NCBI GenBank assembly: GCA_002389905.1
Contig: DGRE01000045.1
Coordinates: 127,223-191,222 of the forward strand
From: Hungatella sp. UBA4396
GTDB taxonomy: Bacteria > Bacillota > Clostridia > Lachnospirales > Lachnospiraceae
Reading direction: 5' to 3'
Length of the DNA stretch: 64,000 bases
In this document: one piece after another, positions 1 through 8,925 of the stretch
Layout of the letters: each line of letters begins with the position of its first letter
Numbering within the stretch: position 1 is the first letter of the stretch
Position numbers and translations under genes: made by a program
The notes under the pieces: generated by a model
The model's input: only the letters and a program-made list of their open reading frames with translations
The model's database searches: none
Told to the model about the DNA's origin: nothing

Positions 1-843
1 CACCAGAATGGCCAAAAGCAGCACAGCGGTAATCATCTTTAAGTCCGATGGTTTCATTCCCATGGAAATAGCAAGGGAGACACAGCCTTTGTAAATAATG
101 GAGCCTGCAACAACAGCAGTGGTGGTCTTTACAAATCCAATCTTTTTAAACAACTTGGTGCCGATGATCACGTTGGCCAGACCGATCACAATGGTTCCCG
201 TACCGATGCTGATTTCAAAGAACCCCTTTTGCTGGCAGTAAACAGAACCTGCCAGGGCAGCCAGACCGTTTGCGATTGCAAGGCCGATGATCTTCACCAT
301 TCCCTTGTCTTTGGCAAGTGAGGTGACGAGGGCTTCGTTGTCTCCCACAGCCTGAAGCAGATAGCCGGAGCGGGTCTTTAAATACTGATCCAGCAAAAAC
401 TTTACGATCAAAACGATGACAGCTAAAATCACCACAGCACTCACATTTGCAAGGTTGCCGGAAAAAATCCGGTCAATAAGCGGGTTTTCAAAAATGGTGC
501 TGCTGTTAAAAATAGGAACATTGGCCTTTCCGGCAACCCTTAGGTTGACGGAGTAGAGTGCAGTCATGACAATGATACCTGACAAAAGATCCCTTACCTT
601 TAATTTAACGTGGATAAAACCGGTGATGCATCCGGCCAGTGCCCCAATGGCAAAAGCGATAAAAAGCGTTGCCGTGGGGTGTACGTTAGCCAGGATCAGG
701 GTCACAGTAACTGCGCCTCCCAAAGGAAAGGTTCCATCCACGGAAAGATCGGGAAAATCCAGAATCTTATAGGTGATGTATACGCCTAACGCCATAATGG
801 CATAAATCAGGCCCTCTTCCAAAACGCCGAGTATGATTGACAT
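1..843 (-). CDS. trpY: ABC transporter permease, TrpY-like (3' end cut by window edge)
   Basis: The minus strand is open from an ATG at 843 to the window edge (281 codons, no stop), so the C-terminus is missing. The protein begins MSIILGVLEEGLIYAIMALG and is a string of hydrophobic segments of the LivH/BPD_transp_2 type. A GGAGGA ribosome binding site sits about 10 nt upstream, and the gene follows the lipoprotein gene by only 26 bp, so the two are one operon. In Firmicutes this permease type pairs with the TrpX-type binding protein and an ATPase, which would lie beyond the left edge. The tryptophan assignment comes from the T-box leader, not from the permease itself. Confidence 0.8.
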   Translation of the reverse strand, partial: MSIILGVLEEGLIYAIMALGVYITYKILDFPDLSVDGTFPLGGAVTVTLILANVHPTATLFIAFAIGALAGCITGFIHVKLKVRDLLSGIIVMTALYSVNLRVAGKANVPIFNSSTIFENPLIDRIFSGNLANVSAVVILAVIVLIVKFLLDQYLKTRSGYLLQAVGDNEALVTSLAKDKGMVKIIGLAIANGLAALAGSVYCQQKGFFEISIGTGTIVIGLANVIIGTKLFKKIGFVKTTTAVVAGSIIYKGCVSLAISMGMKPSDLKMITAVLLLAILV

Positions 844-869
844 GATTGCAATTCCTCCAAATGTGTTGA

Positions 870-1955
870 TTACTGGGCAATATCAGTGAAAATCTCAGCA
901 GCAGAGTCGGTCAGTTCTGTTGGTAATGTGATTCCCAGGTTTTCTGCTACCTTTGCATTTCCGTAGAAAGCTGCCTCTTTGATTACTTCAAAATTGATTT
1001 CGCTTGCCTTTGCTTCTCCCTTTAATACTTTTGCTGCCATTTTTCCAGTCTGCTTTCCTAAATCTACATAGTCCAGTCCGATGGAAGCCAGACAGCCGAT
1101 CTTTACCTGCTCAACCTCGCTGCCGAATACAGGAATGTTTTTCTTTGCAGCTTTGTCTAAGATGACAGGAAGGGAGCTTACTACTGTATTATCCGTTAAG
1201 TTGTTTAAACAGTCAACTTTTTCCAGGATACTGTCAGCGGCCAGCGGAATGTCTGCTGCGGAAGTAACAGGACCTTCTACGATTTCAAAGCCGTAAGCAG
1301 GAGCTGCTGCTTTATATTCTTTGATTGCTGTTTCTGAGTTTACTTCGCTGGTGCTGTAAAGAATACCGATGGTCTTTGCATCAGGAAGGAGAGTGCGGAT
1401 CATTTCCAGCTGCTTTTCTACGGGCAGTTTATCACTGGTACCGGTGATCTCTCCGACAGGTGTTCCGTCTGCGTTAGCCAGTGCAGCTGCGACTGGATCA
1501 GTAACTGCTGTAAAGATAACGGGAAGATCGCTGTTTTTGGTAGCACCGTAAGCGGCCTGGGCGATTGGTGTGGCAATGGCGCAGATCAAATCAGCTTTTT
1601 TAGAAGTAAATTCGGTGATGATCTGGCTTGCGGTTCCTCCGTCAGCCTGGGCATTTCCAAACAGAACGGTTAAATTCTTTCCTTCTTCAATTCCTTCTTC
1701 TGCAAGTCCCTGCAGAAATCCTTCCCTGCAGTTGTCAAGAGAGCCATGCTCAGCGAACTGGGCGATTCCTACGGTATAGGATGCTCCATCAGTTTCTGTT
1801 TTACTCTCAGCGCTCTGTTCTGAGCTTGCTGCTTCAGAAGTAGCCTGGGAAGCAGGAGCTTCTGTGGTTGTTTCCGGGGCAGGATTAGAAGCGCAGCCGG
1901 AGATTGCGGCAGCAGCAAAGGCTGCCAGTAACAGGGTTTTCATTGATTTTTTCAT
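870..1955 (-). CDS. trpX: ABC transporter substrate-binding lipoprotein, TrpX-like
   Basis: This 361-aa protein has a lipoprotein signal peptide with lipobox ISGC (Cys21), a Ser/Thr/Glu-rich linker to about residue 55, and then a periplasmic-binding fold of the ABC_sub_bind (DUF534) family (TVGIAQFAEHGSLDNCREGF and following). It would be anchored outside the membrane and deliver substrate to the permease at 1-843. An AGGAGGAG ribosome binding site precedes the ATG. It is the first gene behind a T-box leader with a Trp specifier, which supports tryptophan or a precursor as ligand. The family also binds other small aromatics, so the ligand is inferred. Confidence 0.85.
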   Translation of the reverse strand: MKKSMKTLLLAAFAAAAISGCASNPAPETTTEAPASQATSEAASSEQSAESKTETDGASYTVGIAQFAEHGSLDNCREGFLQGLAEEGIEEGKNLTVLFGNAQADGGTASQIITEFTSKKADLICAIATPIAQAAYGATKNSDLPVIFTAVTDPVAAALANADGTPVGEITGTSDKLPVEKQLEMIRTLLPDAKTIGILYSTSEVNSETAIKEYKAAAPAYGFEIVEGPVTSAADIPLAADSILEKVDCLNNLTDNTVVSSLPVILDKAAKKNIPVFGSEVEQVKIGCLASIGLDYVDLGKQTGKMAAKVLKGEAKASEINFEVIKEAAFYGNAKVAENLGITLPTELTDSAAEIFTDIAQ

Positions 1956-2010
1956 AATATTCTCCTCCTAAAATGGTTTCCGTTGACAGGACAAAGGGGC
2001 CGGTGCAAAT

Positions 2011-2296
2011 AAAAAAGTCCCAAGTACGCAAAAAAACGTACTTGAGACGAATTATACAATCCGCGGTGCCACTCAAATTGACTTGGTCAAAGCCCACTTT
2101 TTCATATACTGACATATATGCCACTCAAATAACGGTTGTGGTTTCCGTCAGCCCCTAAAAATAAGTTCAGGGCCACCCTCAAAAGTCCATTCAGCTATCT
2201 GCTCTATACCGCACTCTCACCAACGGCGGCTCTCTGAAATATTGCCGGAAAGCTTACTACTCTTTTTCAACGGTTTATTTTTATTTCATTTAAAAA
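2011..2296 (-). ncRNA. T-box leader, predicted tryptophan-responsive (specifier UGG)
   Basis: The transcript contains the conserved T-box TGGCACCGCGG at 2071-2061 on the minus strand. It is followed by an intrinsic terminator hairpin (2048-2017; arms cgtacttg/caagtacg) with a T run at 2016-2011. Stem I features are visible: AGTAAGC, CAGAGAGCCG, and GCTGAA followed by the specifier and a CTTTTGAG segment. Aligning this to the leuS leader in the same window (GCTGAA-CTC-GCCTTTGAG) places the specifier at TGG (2189-2187), the Trp codon. Uncharged tRNA-Trp should stabilise the antiterminator and switch on the importer genes. Confidence 0.9.
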
Positions 2297-2297
2297 G

Positions 2298-2326
2298 ATA
2301 TTAATACGTTTGAGAAGATTTGTCAA
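2298..2326 (-). promoter_or_regulatory. Promoter of the T-box/importer operon
   Basis: TTGACA (2326-2321), a 17-nt spacer and TAATAT (2303-2298) on the minus strand give a near-consensus vegetative promoter. It lies immediately after the stop codon of the APC permease gene, so the importer is transcribed independently of that gene. Confidence 0.85.
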
Positions 2327-2329
2327 CTG

Positions 2330-3673
2330 TTATTTTGCCTTTCGTAAAGTCAGGGCTCCAAGGATCATAATAACAGAAAATATAACCAGATAAGCTACTG
2401 CAGCCATTCCGTGGGCGAACCAGGCGGCAACGACCATAAATATGCTGCCTGCAAGTGACAGACATGGCATAAATATCCGGTTAAAAAAGTTCATTTCCCT
2501 GCTTTTTACCATGAACATAATAAAAATGGGGATATACAGGGCATATATGGTAATAATAGGCAGCTCCGAGGAATCAAAGCTGAAAAACCCAAACCAGCTT
2601 GAGGTTAAGTTTGCTCCGTAAAAATAAAACAGCCAGAGTCCGCAGAGAAATAACCCTAAAATTGCAGAGTTAACAGGCATATTGGTTACCGGGTCCACCT
2701 GGACGAAAACCTTGGGAGCAGGGCCAAGACCCCTTGCGGAAAGGGAATAAATTCCACGGGTACAGCCAAGCATCAGCCCGTTTAAGGTTCCCAGGCATGA
2801 AATGATGACAAATACAAATAACAATGAGCCGCCTGCTGATGTGAAAACCGTCTGAAAAGCCAGCTTGGCACCGGATTCGCCTCCGGCCATCATCACCTCA
2901 TTTTCAATGGTTCCGGCCAATCCGATATAATAGAGGATATAGACGGACATGGTGATAAATGTTCCCACGATCAAAGCCAGGGGAAGGTTCTTCTTTGCAT
3001 TTTTCAATTCGGCATTGATGCAGGTTGCAATAATCCAGCCTTCATAAGCAAAGCATGCCGCAACAATGGCGGTGAATAATCCGTTGGAGCTGCTTTGAGA
3101 CACGTAATGGGTGAAATTGTATACCGTCATTCCGCTTCTTAGCCCGGTAAAGGTTCCCACAATTGCCATTAAAAAGAGCGGAATTAACTTAATGGCTGTG
3201 GTACTCACCTGAAACTTTCCGGCTAAAACCGGAGATAAGGCATTTATGGTAAAGCTGGAAATCAGATACAGGCAGGCAATGGTCATGCATTCCCCGCCTG
3301 TAATGGGGAATCCAAAGATAACACAGGTATACCGGGCTGAAACCCAGGCCAGTACAGAGGTAATGGTAGGATAATAGATCATTGCCATAAACCAGCCCAC
3401 ATAATAGGCATAGGTCTTTCCCATGGCAGCCTCTGCGTAATCAACTACTCCGTTGACATATTGATATTTAGTAGCCATAACGGAAAACGTATAAGCGCAG
3501 GAAATCATAATGACACCGCCAATGACCCATGCAAGAATTCCCTGTTTTAAATTCCCTCCTGTTGCAGTGAGGATTTTCTCCGCCTTGAAGAAAACGCCGC
3601 TGCCCACGACGATACCTATAACCATTGCAATGGCTGTAAAAAGTCCGTATTTTTTCTCTAACTTCGGTTCCAT
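2330..3673 (-). CDS. APC-superfamily amino-acid permease
   Basis: This 447-aa, very hydrophobic protein has about 12 predicted membrane segments. Its N-terminus (GIVVGSGVFFKAEKIL) is the typical GxGxGIF-type first helix of the amino acid-polyamine-organocation family, and a region around residues 215-235 (ACFAYEGWIIATCINAELKN) resembles the conserved sixth helix. It should be a cytoplasmic-membrane amino-acid transporter, but the substrate cannot be read from the sequence. It is monocistronic, since the next gene downstream has its own promoter and T-box. The ATG at 3673 is preceded by a weak GAAGGG site. Confidence 0.85.
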   Translation of the reverse strand: MEPKLEKKYGLFTAIAMVIGIVVGSGVFFKAEKILTATGGNLKQGILAWVIGGVIMISCAYTFSVMATKYQYVNGVVDYAEAAMGKTYAYYVGWFMAMIYYPTITSVLAWVSARYTCVIFGFPITGGECMTIACLYLISSFTINALSPVLAGKFQVSTTAIKLIPLFLMAIVGTFTGLRSGMTVYNFTHYVSQSSSNGLFTAIVAACFAYEGWIIATCINAELKNAKKNLPLALIVGTFITMSVYILYYIGLAGTIENEVMMAGGESGAKLAFQTVFTSAGGSLLFVFVIISCLGTLNGLMLGCTRGIYSLSARGLGPAPKVFVQVDPVTNMPVNSAILGLFLCGLWLFYFYGANLTSSWFGFFSFDSSELPIITIYALYIPIFIMFMVKSREMNFFNRIFMPCLSLAGSIFMVVAAWFAHGMAAVAYLVIFSVIMILGALTLRKAK

Positions 3674-3727
3674 GTTTTAATCCCTTCTCTTTGTTCAATA
3701 AAATCTTTTTGCTTATTATTTTTACCA

Positions 3728-3763
3728 ATCATAAAATGATTCCCCCAAATCGAATTTTATGAT
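3728..3763. promoter_or_regulatory. Inverted repeat upstream of APC permease
   Basis: The 10-bp arms ATCATAAAAT (3728-3737) and ATTTTATGAT (3754-3763) are exact inverted copies separated by 16 bp, 55 bp upstream of the permease start. It may be an operator or a leader hairpin. No T run follows it. The rest of the 335-bp gap 3674-4008 is AT-rich and shows nothing else I can support. Confidence 0.45.
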
Positions 3764-4008
3764 ATTCTGGTAGTGTCTTTGTGACCAAGTTTCTGCCGAA
3801 ATCATGTGTGCATGTGTGAAATTTGTCAGCTATTCCATTTTATCATAAAGTTAAATTTAATCCAGCGAAATTTTTTGGTTTTTTAAAATTTTTTCAATAA
3901 TCATAAATCGTTGTTAAAAATAAAATATTAGAATTGATACTTCAAGGCCCCAATGGATATATATTGAGGTTTACAAATCAGCAGATGAGAATTTTCAGGG
4001 AGGAAAAT

Positions 4009-4548
4009 ATGGATAAAAATGTGATTCACATATACGGAGCATCAGGCTCAGGAACTTCTACCTTAGGTAAATACATATCAGAACAGATGGGATATTCATT
4101 TATGGATACCGATGATTATTACTGGCTTCCTACCGATCCTAAATATACAAGGAAGAGAGAAATAGAAGAAAGGCTTCGATTGATGAAGAAGGACATCCTT
4201 CAATCAGAACAAGTCGTTATCTCAGGTTCCCTTGTAGATTGGGGAGATGAGCTGACTCCTTATTTCACATTGGCAGTCCGGATAGTCATAGATGGAAAGA
4301 TCCGTATGGAGCGGTTAAAAGAAAGAGAGAAGCGTTATTTCGGTTCACGTATTGAGGCAGGCGGAGACATGCACCAAAATCACCTGGAATTTATGGAATG
4401 GGCAGCCGGTTATGATACTGGTGATCTAAATACAAGAAGCAAGGCAAAACATGATCAATGGCAAAAGCTGTTAAAGTGCAGACAGATTGTTGTAAATGGA
4501 AACGATTCGTTGGCGTATAATCTGGAATTGATTAAAAAGGAAATATAA
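4009..4548 (+). CDS. Small P-loop NTPase / adenylate-kinase-like protein
   Basis: The protein of 179 aa starts at ATG 4009, chosen because AGGGAGG ends 4-5 nt upstream; an earlier in-frame ATG at 3934 has no such site. A Walker A motif GASGSGTSTL lies at residues 9-18, followed by YSFMDTDDYYW, the acidic strand of adenylate/shikimate-kinase-like folds, and an arginine-rich lid region (RLKEREKRYF). It is probably a cytoplasmic kinase of a small metabolite or nucleotide. The substrate is unknown. It stands alone upstream of the LacI-regulated sugar operon and is likely not part of it. Confidence 0.7.
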   Translation: MDKNVIHIYGASGSGTSTLGKYISEQMGYSFMDTDDYYWLPTDPKYTRKREIEERLRLMKKDILQSEQVVISGSLVDWGDELTPYFTLAVRIVIDGKIRMERLKEREKRYFGSRIEAGGDMHQNHLEFMEWAAGYDTGDLNTRSKAKHDQWQKLLKCRQIVVNGNDSLAYNLELIKKEI

Positions 4549-4613
4549 TAATGCACAAAAATATGTTGAAAATTTCACAAAAAAATAAAGTTATTATCAA
4601 TAATAATGATATA

Positions 4614-4641
4614 TTGACAAATGACAGCAACGTGTTATAAT
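4614..4641 (+). promoter_or_regulatory. Promoter of the LacI-family regulator gene
   Basis: TTGACA (4614-4619), a 16-nt spacer and TATAAT (4636-4641). An extra half-site ACGTGTTATA (4630-4639) overlaps the -10 element, and the full operator lies just downstream at 4653-4670. Confidence 0.85.
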
Positions 4642-4652
4642 GAAAAATATAG

Positions 4653-4670
4653 TATACATACGTGTTGACA
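4653..4670 (+). promoter_or_regulatory. LacI-family operator, copy 1 (autoregulatory)
   Basis: TATACATACGTGTTGACA covers the expected transcription start of the regulator gene. It matches 16 of 18 positions with the site at 5751-5768 in front of the sulfatase operon and has the central CG dyad typical of LacI-family operators. Binding here would make the regulator repress itself. Confidence 0.7.
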
Positions 4671-4689
4671 CGAGGGGGGATTGCACATA

Positions 4690-5700
4690 ATGATCAATAA
4701 CAAGCGAGTGACAAGAGCTGATGTTGCAAAACATGCTAATGTCAGCGAAACTATCGTATCTTATGTGATTAATAACAACAGATATGTGAGCAGAGAAAAA
4801 AGAGAACGGGTGGAGGCTGCCGTCAGGGAGTTGAATTACCGTCCCAATAATGTGGCCAGGACTTTAAAAGGGAAGCAGAGCAATCAGATTATTTTTATTG
4901 CGGATCAGATAACCAATGAATATTTCAGCCGCATTGTCAGTAATATGGATAAGTTTGCCTATAACCATGGATATTTGATATCCTTGTGTGCCAATAGGAA
5001 TTCACAGGAGTTTGTCTCCCAGGTAATCAGTCGGCAATATGATGGCATTATCATAAGTTCTACCAGTTTTCCCGATGAATATGTACAGCAATTCATCGAT
5101 GCCAATATTCCATTAGTCCTCTTTATGAATCGGAGATATCATAATATACCTAATAATGTAGGAATTATTAATTCGGGATTATACAGTGGTGCAAGGGAAT
5201 GTGTGAAACATTTGGTGGCAAAAGGCAGAAGGCATATTTTATATATAGACAGAATCAGTTCCAAAGGAACGAAAAGCACCATGGATGATTTGAGGCTTAG
5301 CGGTTTTGTTGATCAGATGCATGAAAGTAAACTGGAATTTACTGAAAAACAGATTATAGCAGGCTGTTATTCAGAGGAACAAGTGGAAGCAGAGATTATA
5401 AAAAGAATCCAGGATGGACTAAAAATAGATGGCATATTCGGAAGAAATGATATGCTGGCCTGCGTGGCAATGTCCGCAGTTAAAAGGATGAATTTAAAAG
5501 TTCCGGAAGATATATCTGTAATAGGATATGACAATTCCTCAATCAGCAGATTTTGCAGCCCCAAATTAACCACTATGGAGATGCAGCAGGAAGAGATCAG
5601 TCATGCGGCAATCGATATGCTCCAAAGGATTATTGATAGGAGAGAGGGAGATTTAAAAGCATCTTTTAAAACAAATCTTATTTTAAGAGAGAGCACTTAA
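4690..5700 (+). CDS. LacI-family transcriptional regulator
   Basis: This 336-aa protein has an N-terminal LacI helix-turn-helix (RADVAKHANVSETIVSYVIN), a hinge region (NYRPNNVARTLKG), and a periplasmic-binding-like sensor domain with the usual ending (DISVIGYDNSSISRFCSPKLTTMEMQ is the conserved core). ATG 4690 is preferred over an in-frame TTG at 4681 because the GGGGGG ribosome binding stretch ends only a few bases before the TTG. The gene precedes the sulfatase/sugar operon, and both carry the same operator, so it most likely represses itself and that operon until a sugar ligand binds. Confidence 0.9.
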   Translation: MINNKRVTRADVAKHANVSETIVSYVINNNRYVSREKRERVEAAVRELNYRPNNVARTLKGKQSNQIIFIADQITNEYFSRIVSNMDKFAYNHGYLISLCANRNSQEFVSQVISRQYDGIIISSTSFPDEYVQQFIDANIPLVLFMNRRYHNIPNNVGIINSGLYSGARECVKHLVAKGRRHILYIDRISSKGTKSTMDDLRLSGFVDQMHESKLEFTEKQIIAGCYSEEQVEAEIIKRIQDGLKIDGIFGRNDMLACVAMSAVKRMNLKVPEDISVIGYDNSSISRFCSPKLTTMEMQQEEISHAAIDMLQRIIDRREGDLKASFKTNLILREST

Positions 5701-5717
5701 AATAAGTATGATTCAAG

Positions 5718-5737
5718 CCTGTTGATGATACAACAGG
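5718..5737 (+). terminator. Short hairpin after the LacI gene
   Basis: CCTGTTG (5718-5724) and CAACAGG (5731-5737) form a perfect 7-bp stem with a 6-nt loop, followed by ATTTTAATT rather than a clean T run. It could be a weak terminator or allow partial read-through into the sulfatase operon. Confidence 0.45.
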
Positions 5738-5750
5738 ATTTTAATTACGA

Positions 5751-5768
5751 TATACACACGTGTTGATA
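5751..5768 (+). promoter_or_regulatory. LacI-family operator, copy 2 (sulfatase operon)
   Basis: TATACACACGTGTTGATA contains the perfect palindrome ACACGTGT and matches the autoregulatory site at 4653-4670 at 16 of 18 positions. It lies 83 bp upstream of the sulfatase start. A weak promoter (TTGATG 5722-5727, 18 nt, TACGAT 5746-5751) would place it at the transcription start. Confidence 0.7.
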
Positions 5769-5850
5769 TTGGTCAAGATGATGGGAAACAAGGAAAATCA
5801 AAAACAGTTCATAGGAATTGACGGGCGCTCATAATCAAAAGGAGAAAAAC

Positions 5851-7284
5851 ATGGAAAGACCAAATATATTGCTTATTACCACGGACCAGCAAAGATTTGA
5901 CACGATTCATGCTTTAGGTAATAAAGAAATATTTACTCCACATCTTAATTGGCTGGTGGATGAGGGGATAACCTTTAATAGATGTTATTCTGCATGTCCT
6001 GTATGCATGCCTGCAAGGGCTACCATTATGACTGGCAAGGAGGCTTATACACACGGGTTGACAGGAAATAATAATGATTGTTTGCCAATGCGGGATCATG
6101 TGACCTTTCCTAAATTACTGACGGAAAACGGATACCAGACAAGAGCTGAAGGGAAATTACATTTTTTTCCTATGAGAGCGACTTACGGGATCGAACATGC
6201 GGATTTACCCATGGATTATTTTAATGAAATGAGAAAATATGGAAAATATTCCACACGGCATCATGGAGTCGGTGAAAATGAGGTGGAGCCCTTTATCAAT
6301 ACGGGAAATGAAGCAGACTCATTAACCCATTGGACTGTGGATAAATCCATTGATTTTATAGAAAACAGAGACCCTACCAGACCATTCTTTTTATGGACCA
6401 GCTTCACAAAACCCCATTCTCCTCTTGATCCCAATTTATCTTTTTGGGAAATTTATAACGGCATTGAAATGCCGGACCCTGTCATGGGAGACTGGTCCGC
6501 CCATATGGATACGGCACCCCTGGGCTTTTATAAACCGACTTTTCAATTAAATAACATATGGCGTATGTCAGAAGCTCAAAAAAAGCAGATCAAGAGAGCA
6601 TATTACGCATGTATTTCCCAGATTGATTATAACTTAGGCTTGTTGTTTGCAAGAATGCGTGAATTAAACCTATTAGAAAATACCTGGATCATATTCACTT
6701 CAGACCATGGAGATTTACTGGGAGATCATAATATGTGCGCAAAAACCAATTTTTTAGAAGGTTCTTCCCATATTCCCCTGTTAATCAAGCCGCCTGCTGA
6801 ATTTGGAAGCTCTGATACGAGATATGCCGGATTGCAGTGCGATAAAATAACTACTTTAGCAGATATCATGCCTACTATCTTATCTATTTGTGGAATCAGT
6901 TCTCCGGAGGGCTTAGACGGAAATGATTTGCTTCATTATATAGAAGATAAGAACGAAAAAGAGTTTTATGGAAATTGTGAAGACAAATATTTTGTTTTCA
7001 TGGATAAACAATTTAAATATATGTGGACCTGGTATGGAGGAGAGGAATTATTATTTGATTTGGAACATGACCCATTAGAGCAGCATAATCTGGCATCCCT
7101 GCCGGAATTCAGCTCAATTAAGGAAAAGCTTATGGGGAACATGATAGAGAAAATGAAAGAAACTTCCCCTCATCTGGTAGAGGGAAATAAGCTATTAGCC
7201 GGGGGAAAAATCAATTCCCACCGGGATATATCAAGGTTTCCCGGTTTGAACACAACCTTATTTCCAAGGGATTCTTTTCATTAA
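5851..7284 (+). CDS. Cytoplasmic type I sulfatase (Cys type)
   Basis: This 477-aa protein starts at ATG 5851 behind AAAGGAG. The N-terminal metal-binding strand NILLITTDQQR and the signature C-x-P-x-R (CMPARATIMTG, Cys52) identify a formylglycine-dependent sulfatase. Cys52 would need conversion to formylglycine by a radical-SAM maturase, which is not in this window. FTSDHGDLLGDH supplies further metal ligands. No signal peptide or membrane helix is seen, so it should act in the cytoplasm on an imported sulfate ester. It is the first gene of a seven-gene run with a sugar importer, aldolase and isomerase. The family also includes phosphonate and other ester hydrolases, so sulfate is likely but not proven. 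Confidence 0.85.
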   Translation: MERPNILLITTDQQRFDTIHALGNKEIFTPHLNWLVDEGITFNRCYSACPVCMPARATIMTGKEAYTHGLTGNNNDCLPMRDHVTFPKLLTENGYQTRAEGKLHFFPMRATYGIEHADLPMDYFNEMRKYGKYSTRHHGVGENEVEPFINTGNEADSLTHWTVDKSIDFIENRDPTRPFFLWTSFTKPHSPLDPNLSFWEIYNGIEMPDPVMGDWSAHMDTAPLGFYKPTFQLNNIWRMSEAQKKQIKRAYYACISQIDYNLGLLFARMRELNLLENTWIIFTSDHGDLLGDHNMCAKTNFLEGSSHIPLLIKPPAEFGSSDTRYAGLQCDKITTLADIMPTILSICGISSPEGLDGNDLLHYIEDKNEKEFYGNCEDKYFVFMDKQFKYMWTWYGGEELLFDLEHDPLEQHNLASLPEFSSIKEKLMGNMIEKMKETSPHLVEGNKLLAGGKINSHRDISRFPGLNTTLFPRDSFH

Positions 7285-7409
7285 TGCTTTACTGTTTTAA
7301 ATGAAAGTTAACCTTATAAAAACGTTCATTCTTTTGGTTTGGAGAAGGCACCGGGAGTTTGAATGGAGATATAGGGAGCTTAATAAATTTTTAAAAGGAG
7401 AAGACAAGA

Positions 7410-8783
7410 ATGGGAAAAATGAAAAAAGTATTGGCACTATTGTTAACCTTTGTATTAACAGTATCTTTGGGAGCATGTGGGGGTTCCACAAAAGAAGAAA
7501 CAACAAAAGATACAGCGCAGACAGATGCCACAACACAGGCAGCAGCACAAGAGGAAACCACCAAAACAAGTGAGAATTATGAGTTTAAAGAACCGGTTAC
7601 AATTAAGTTTGCAAATTATGCAGTGCTGGAAGCTGGCTATGATAAGTTTTGGAATGATGCAAAAAAAGGTTTTGAAGAAAAATATCCTGATATTACAGTT
7701 GAGTTCATGACTGCTGAGTATGGTCAGATGTTAACTCAGGTTGTAACCTGGGTTGGAGGCGGAGAAAAAGTGGATCTGGTTCTCGGTGAAGCTTCCTGGA
7801 TTTCAACCTTAGCAGATGCAGGAATTTTAATGCCTGCTACAGAGGCATTCCCGGCTGAGTATTTATCACAAATATATCCATCCATGATGGATGCCATGAA
7901 GGTTGATGGAGTTCCTCATGGAATACCGATGTACGCATCTCCTTTCATTATGCTGTATAACAAGGCTCTGTTTGAGCAGGCCGGATTAGATCCTGAGAAT
8001 CCTCCCGCTACCATAGACGAAATGCTGGAGATTGCACCTAAATTAGCTGAATTAAAAACTGCAGATGGCAATGCAGTATATCCTTTTGGAATGACAACCG
8101 CATCTGTAGCCGTATCCGGATCATGTCTTACATCGTTAATATATGGATTCGACGGTTACACATTAACGGATGATGGAGAATTAGACATTGATAATCCCGG
8201 ATTTAAGCAGACCTTTGAATTTTTAAAGGAAATAGATGATAAAGGCTATAATCCTCAGGTAAGTAAATTAAAAGATTTGAGAAACTTATTTGCATTAGGC
8301 CAGCTTGCAATGTACTATGACCAGTCATGGGGATTTAACGGTGTTCGCAGCATTAATCCCGATGCCATCGATTTTGTCGCCTCTGCAGCTCCTTTAGCCG
8401 GCGGACAGGGAACAGGAGAAAGCTTAATCCAGGCTCATACTCTTATGATGGGGAATAACGGGGAAGCTCAGGTAGAAGCGACCAAATTATTCATCCAGTA
8501 CTTACTCACTGAGGATGTTCTGATTCCATATTTGCAAAATGTTGCTCCTGGATATCCTTCCATGATGGCATTAAGCGAGATACCGGGAATTACTGAGTCT
8601 CCAGTTTTGGCAGGTGCCATTAAATCCCTGGATACAGCAAGAAGTGCAACCAATGTTCCCGCTATCAATGATTTCAATCTTGAATTAGCCGCATTAGCAC
8701 AGGCAGTTACGGTTAATGATAAAGATGTAGACCAGGCCATCAGTGATTTTAAAACAGCAGCAGAAGGCATATTGAGCAATTAG
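7410..8783 (+). CDS. Sugar ABC transporter substrate-binding lipoprotein
   Basis: The protein of 457 aa has a lipoprotein signal peptide ending in lipobox SLGAC (Cys about 23), a low-complexity linker rich in Thr, Gln and Ala, and a family 1 extracellular solute-binding domain (ITVEFMTAEYGQMLTQVVTW, YNKALFEQAGLDPENPPATI). AAAAGGAG precedes the ATG. It would capture the substrate of the sulfatase operon, presumably a sulfated sugar, and pass it to the two permeases downstream. The 125-bp gap before it shows no clear promoter, so it is probably co-transcribed with the sulfatase. Confidence 0.9.
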   Translation: MGKMKKVLALLLTFVLTVSLGACGGSTKEETTKDTAQTDATTQAAAQEETTKTSENYEFKEPVTIKFANYAVLEAGYDKFWNDAKKGFEEKYPDITVEFMTAEYGQMLTQVVTWVGGGEKVDLVLGEASWISTLADAGILMPATEAFPAEYLSQIYPSMMDAMKVDGVPHGIPMYASPFIMLYNKALFEQAGLDPENPPATIDEMLEIAPKLAELKTADGNAVYPFGMTTASVAVSGSCLTSLIYGFDGYTLTDDGELDIDNPGFKQTFEFLKEIDDKGYNPQVSKLKDLRNLFALGQLAMYYDQSWGFNGVRSINPDAIDFVASAAPLAGGQGTGESLIQAHTLMMGNNGEAQVEATKLFIQYLLTEDVLIPYLQNVAPGYPSMMALSEIPGITESPVLAGAIKSLDTARSATNVPAINDFNLELAALAQAVTVNDKDVDQAISDFKTAAEGILSN

Positions 8784-8792
8784 GAACTATTA

Positions 8793-8822
8793 TTTGGCAG
8801 AGGAACAAAATCCTCTGCCAAA
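8793..8822 (+). promoter_or_regulatory. Intra-operon hairpin after the binding-protein gene
   Basis: TTTGGCAGAGGA (8793-8804) and TCCTCTGCCAAA (8811-8822) form a perfect 12-bp stem with loop ACAAAA and no T run. Such stems after binding-protein genes commonly protect the upstream message from 3' decay, which lets the lipoprotein be made in excess over the permeases. A matching element lies at 28302-28330. Confidence 0.7.
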
Positions 8823-8925
8823 CTAAATCATTGACCGGATTTGGATTATACTTCAGGGAATGCTTTCAGATTTAATGGAGAAGAGAAAATGAAAAATGTG
8901 ATAAACACAGAAAGGGGAGCCTATC

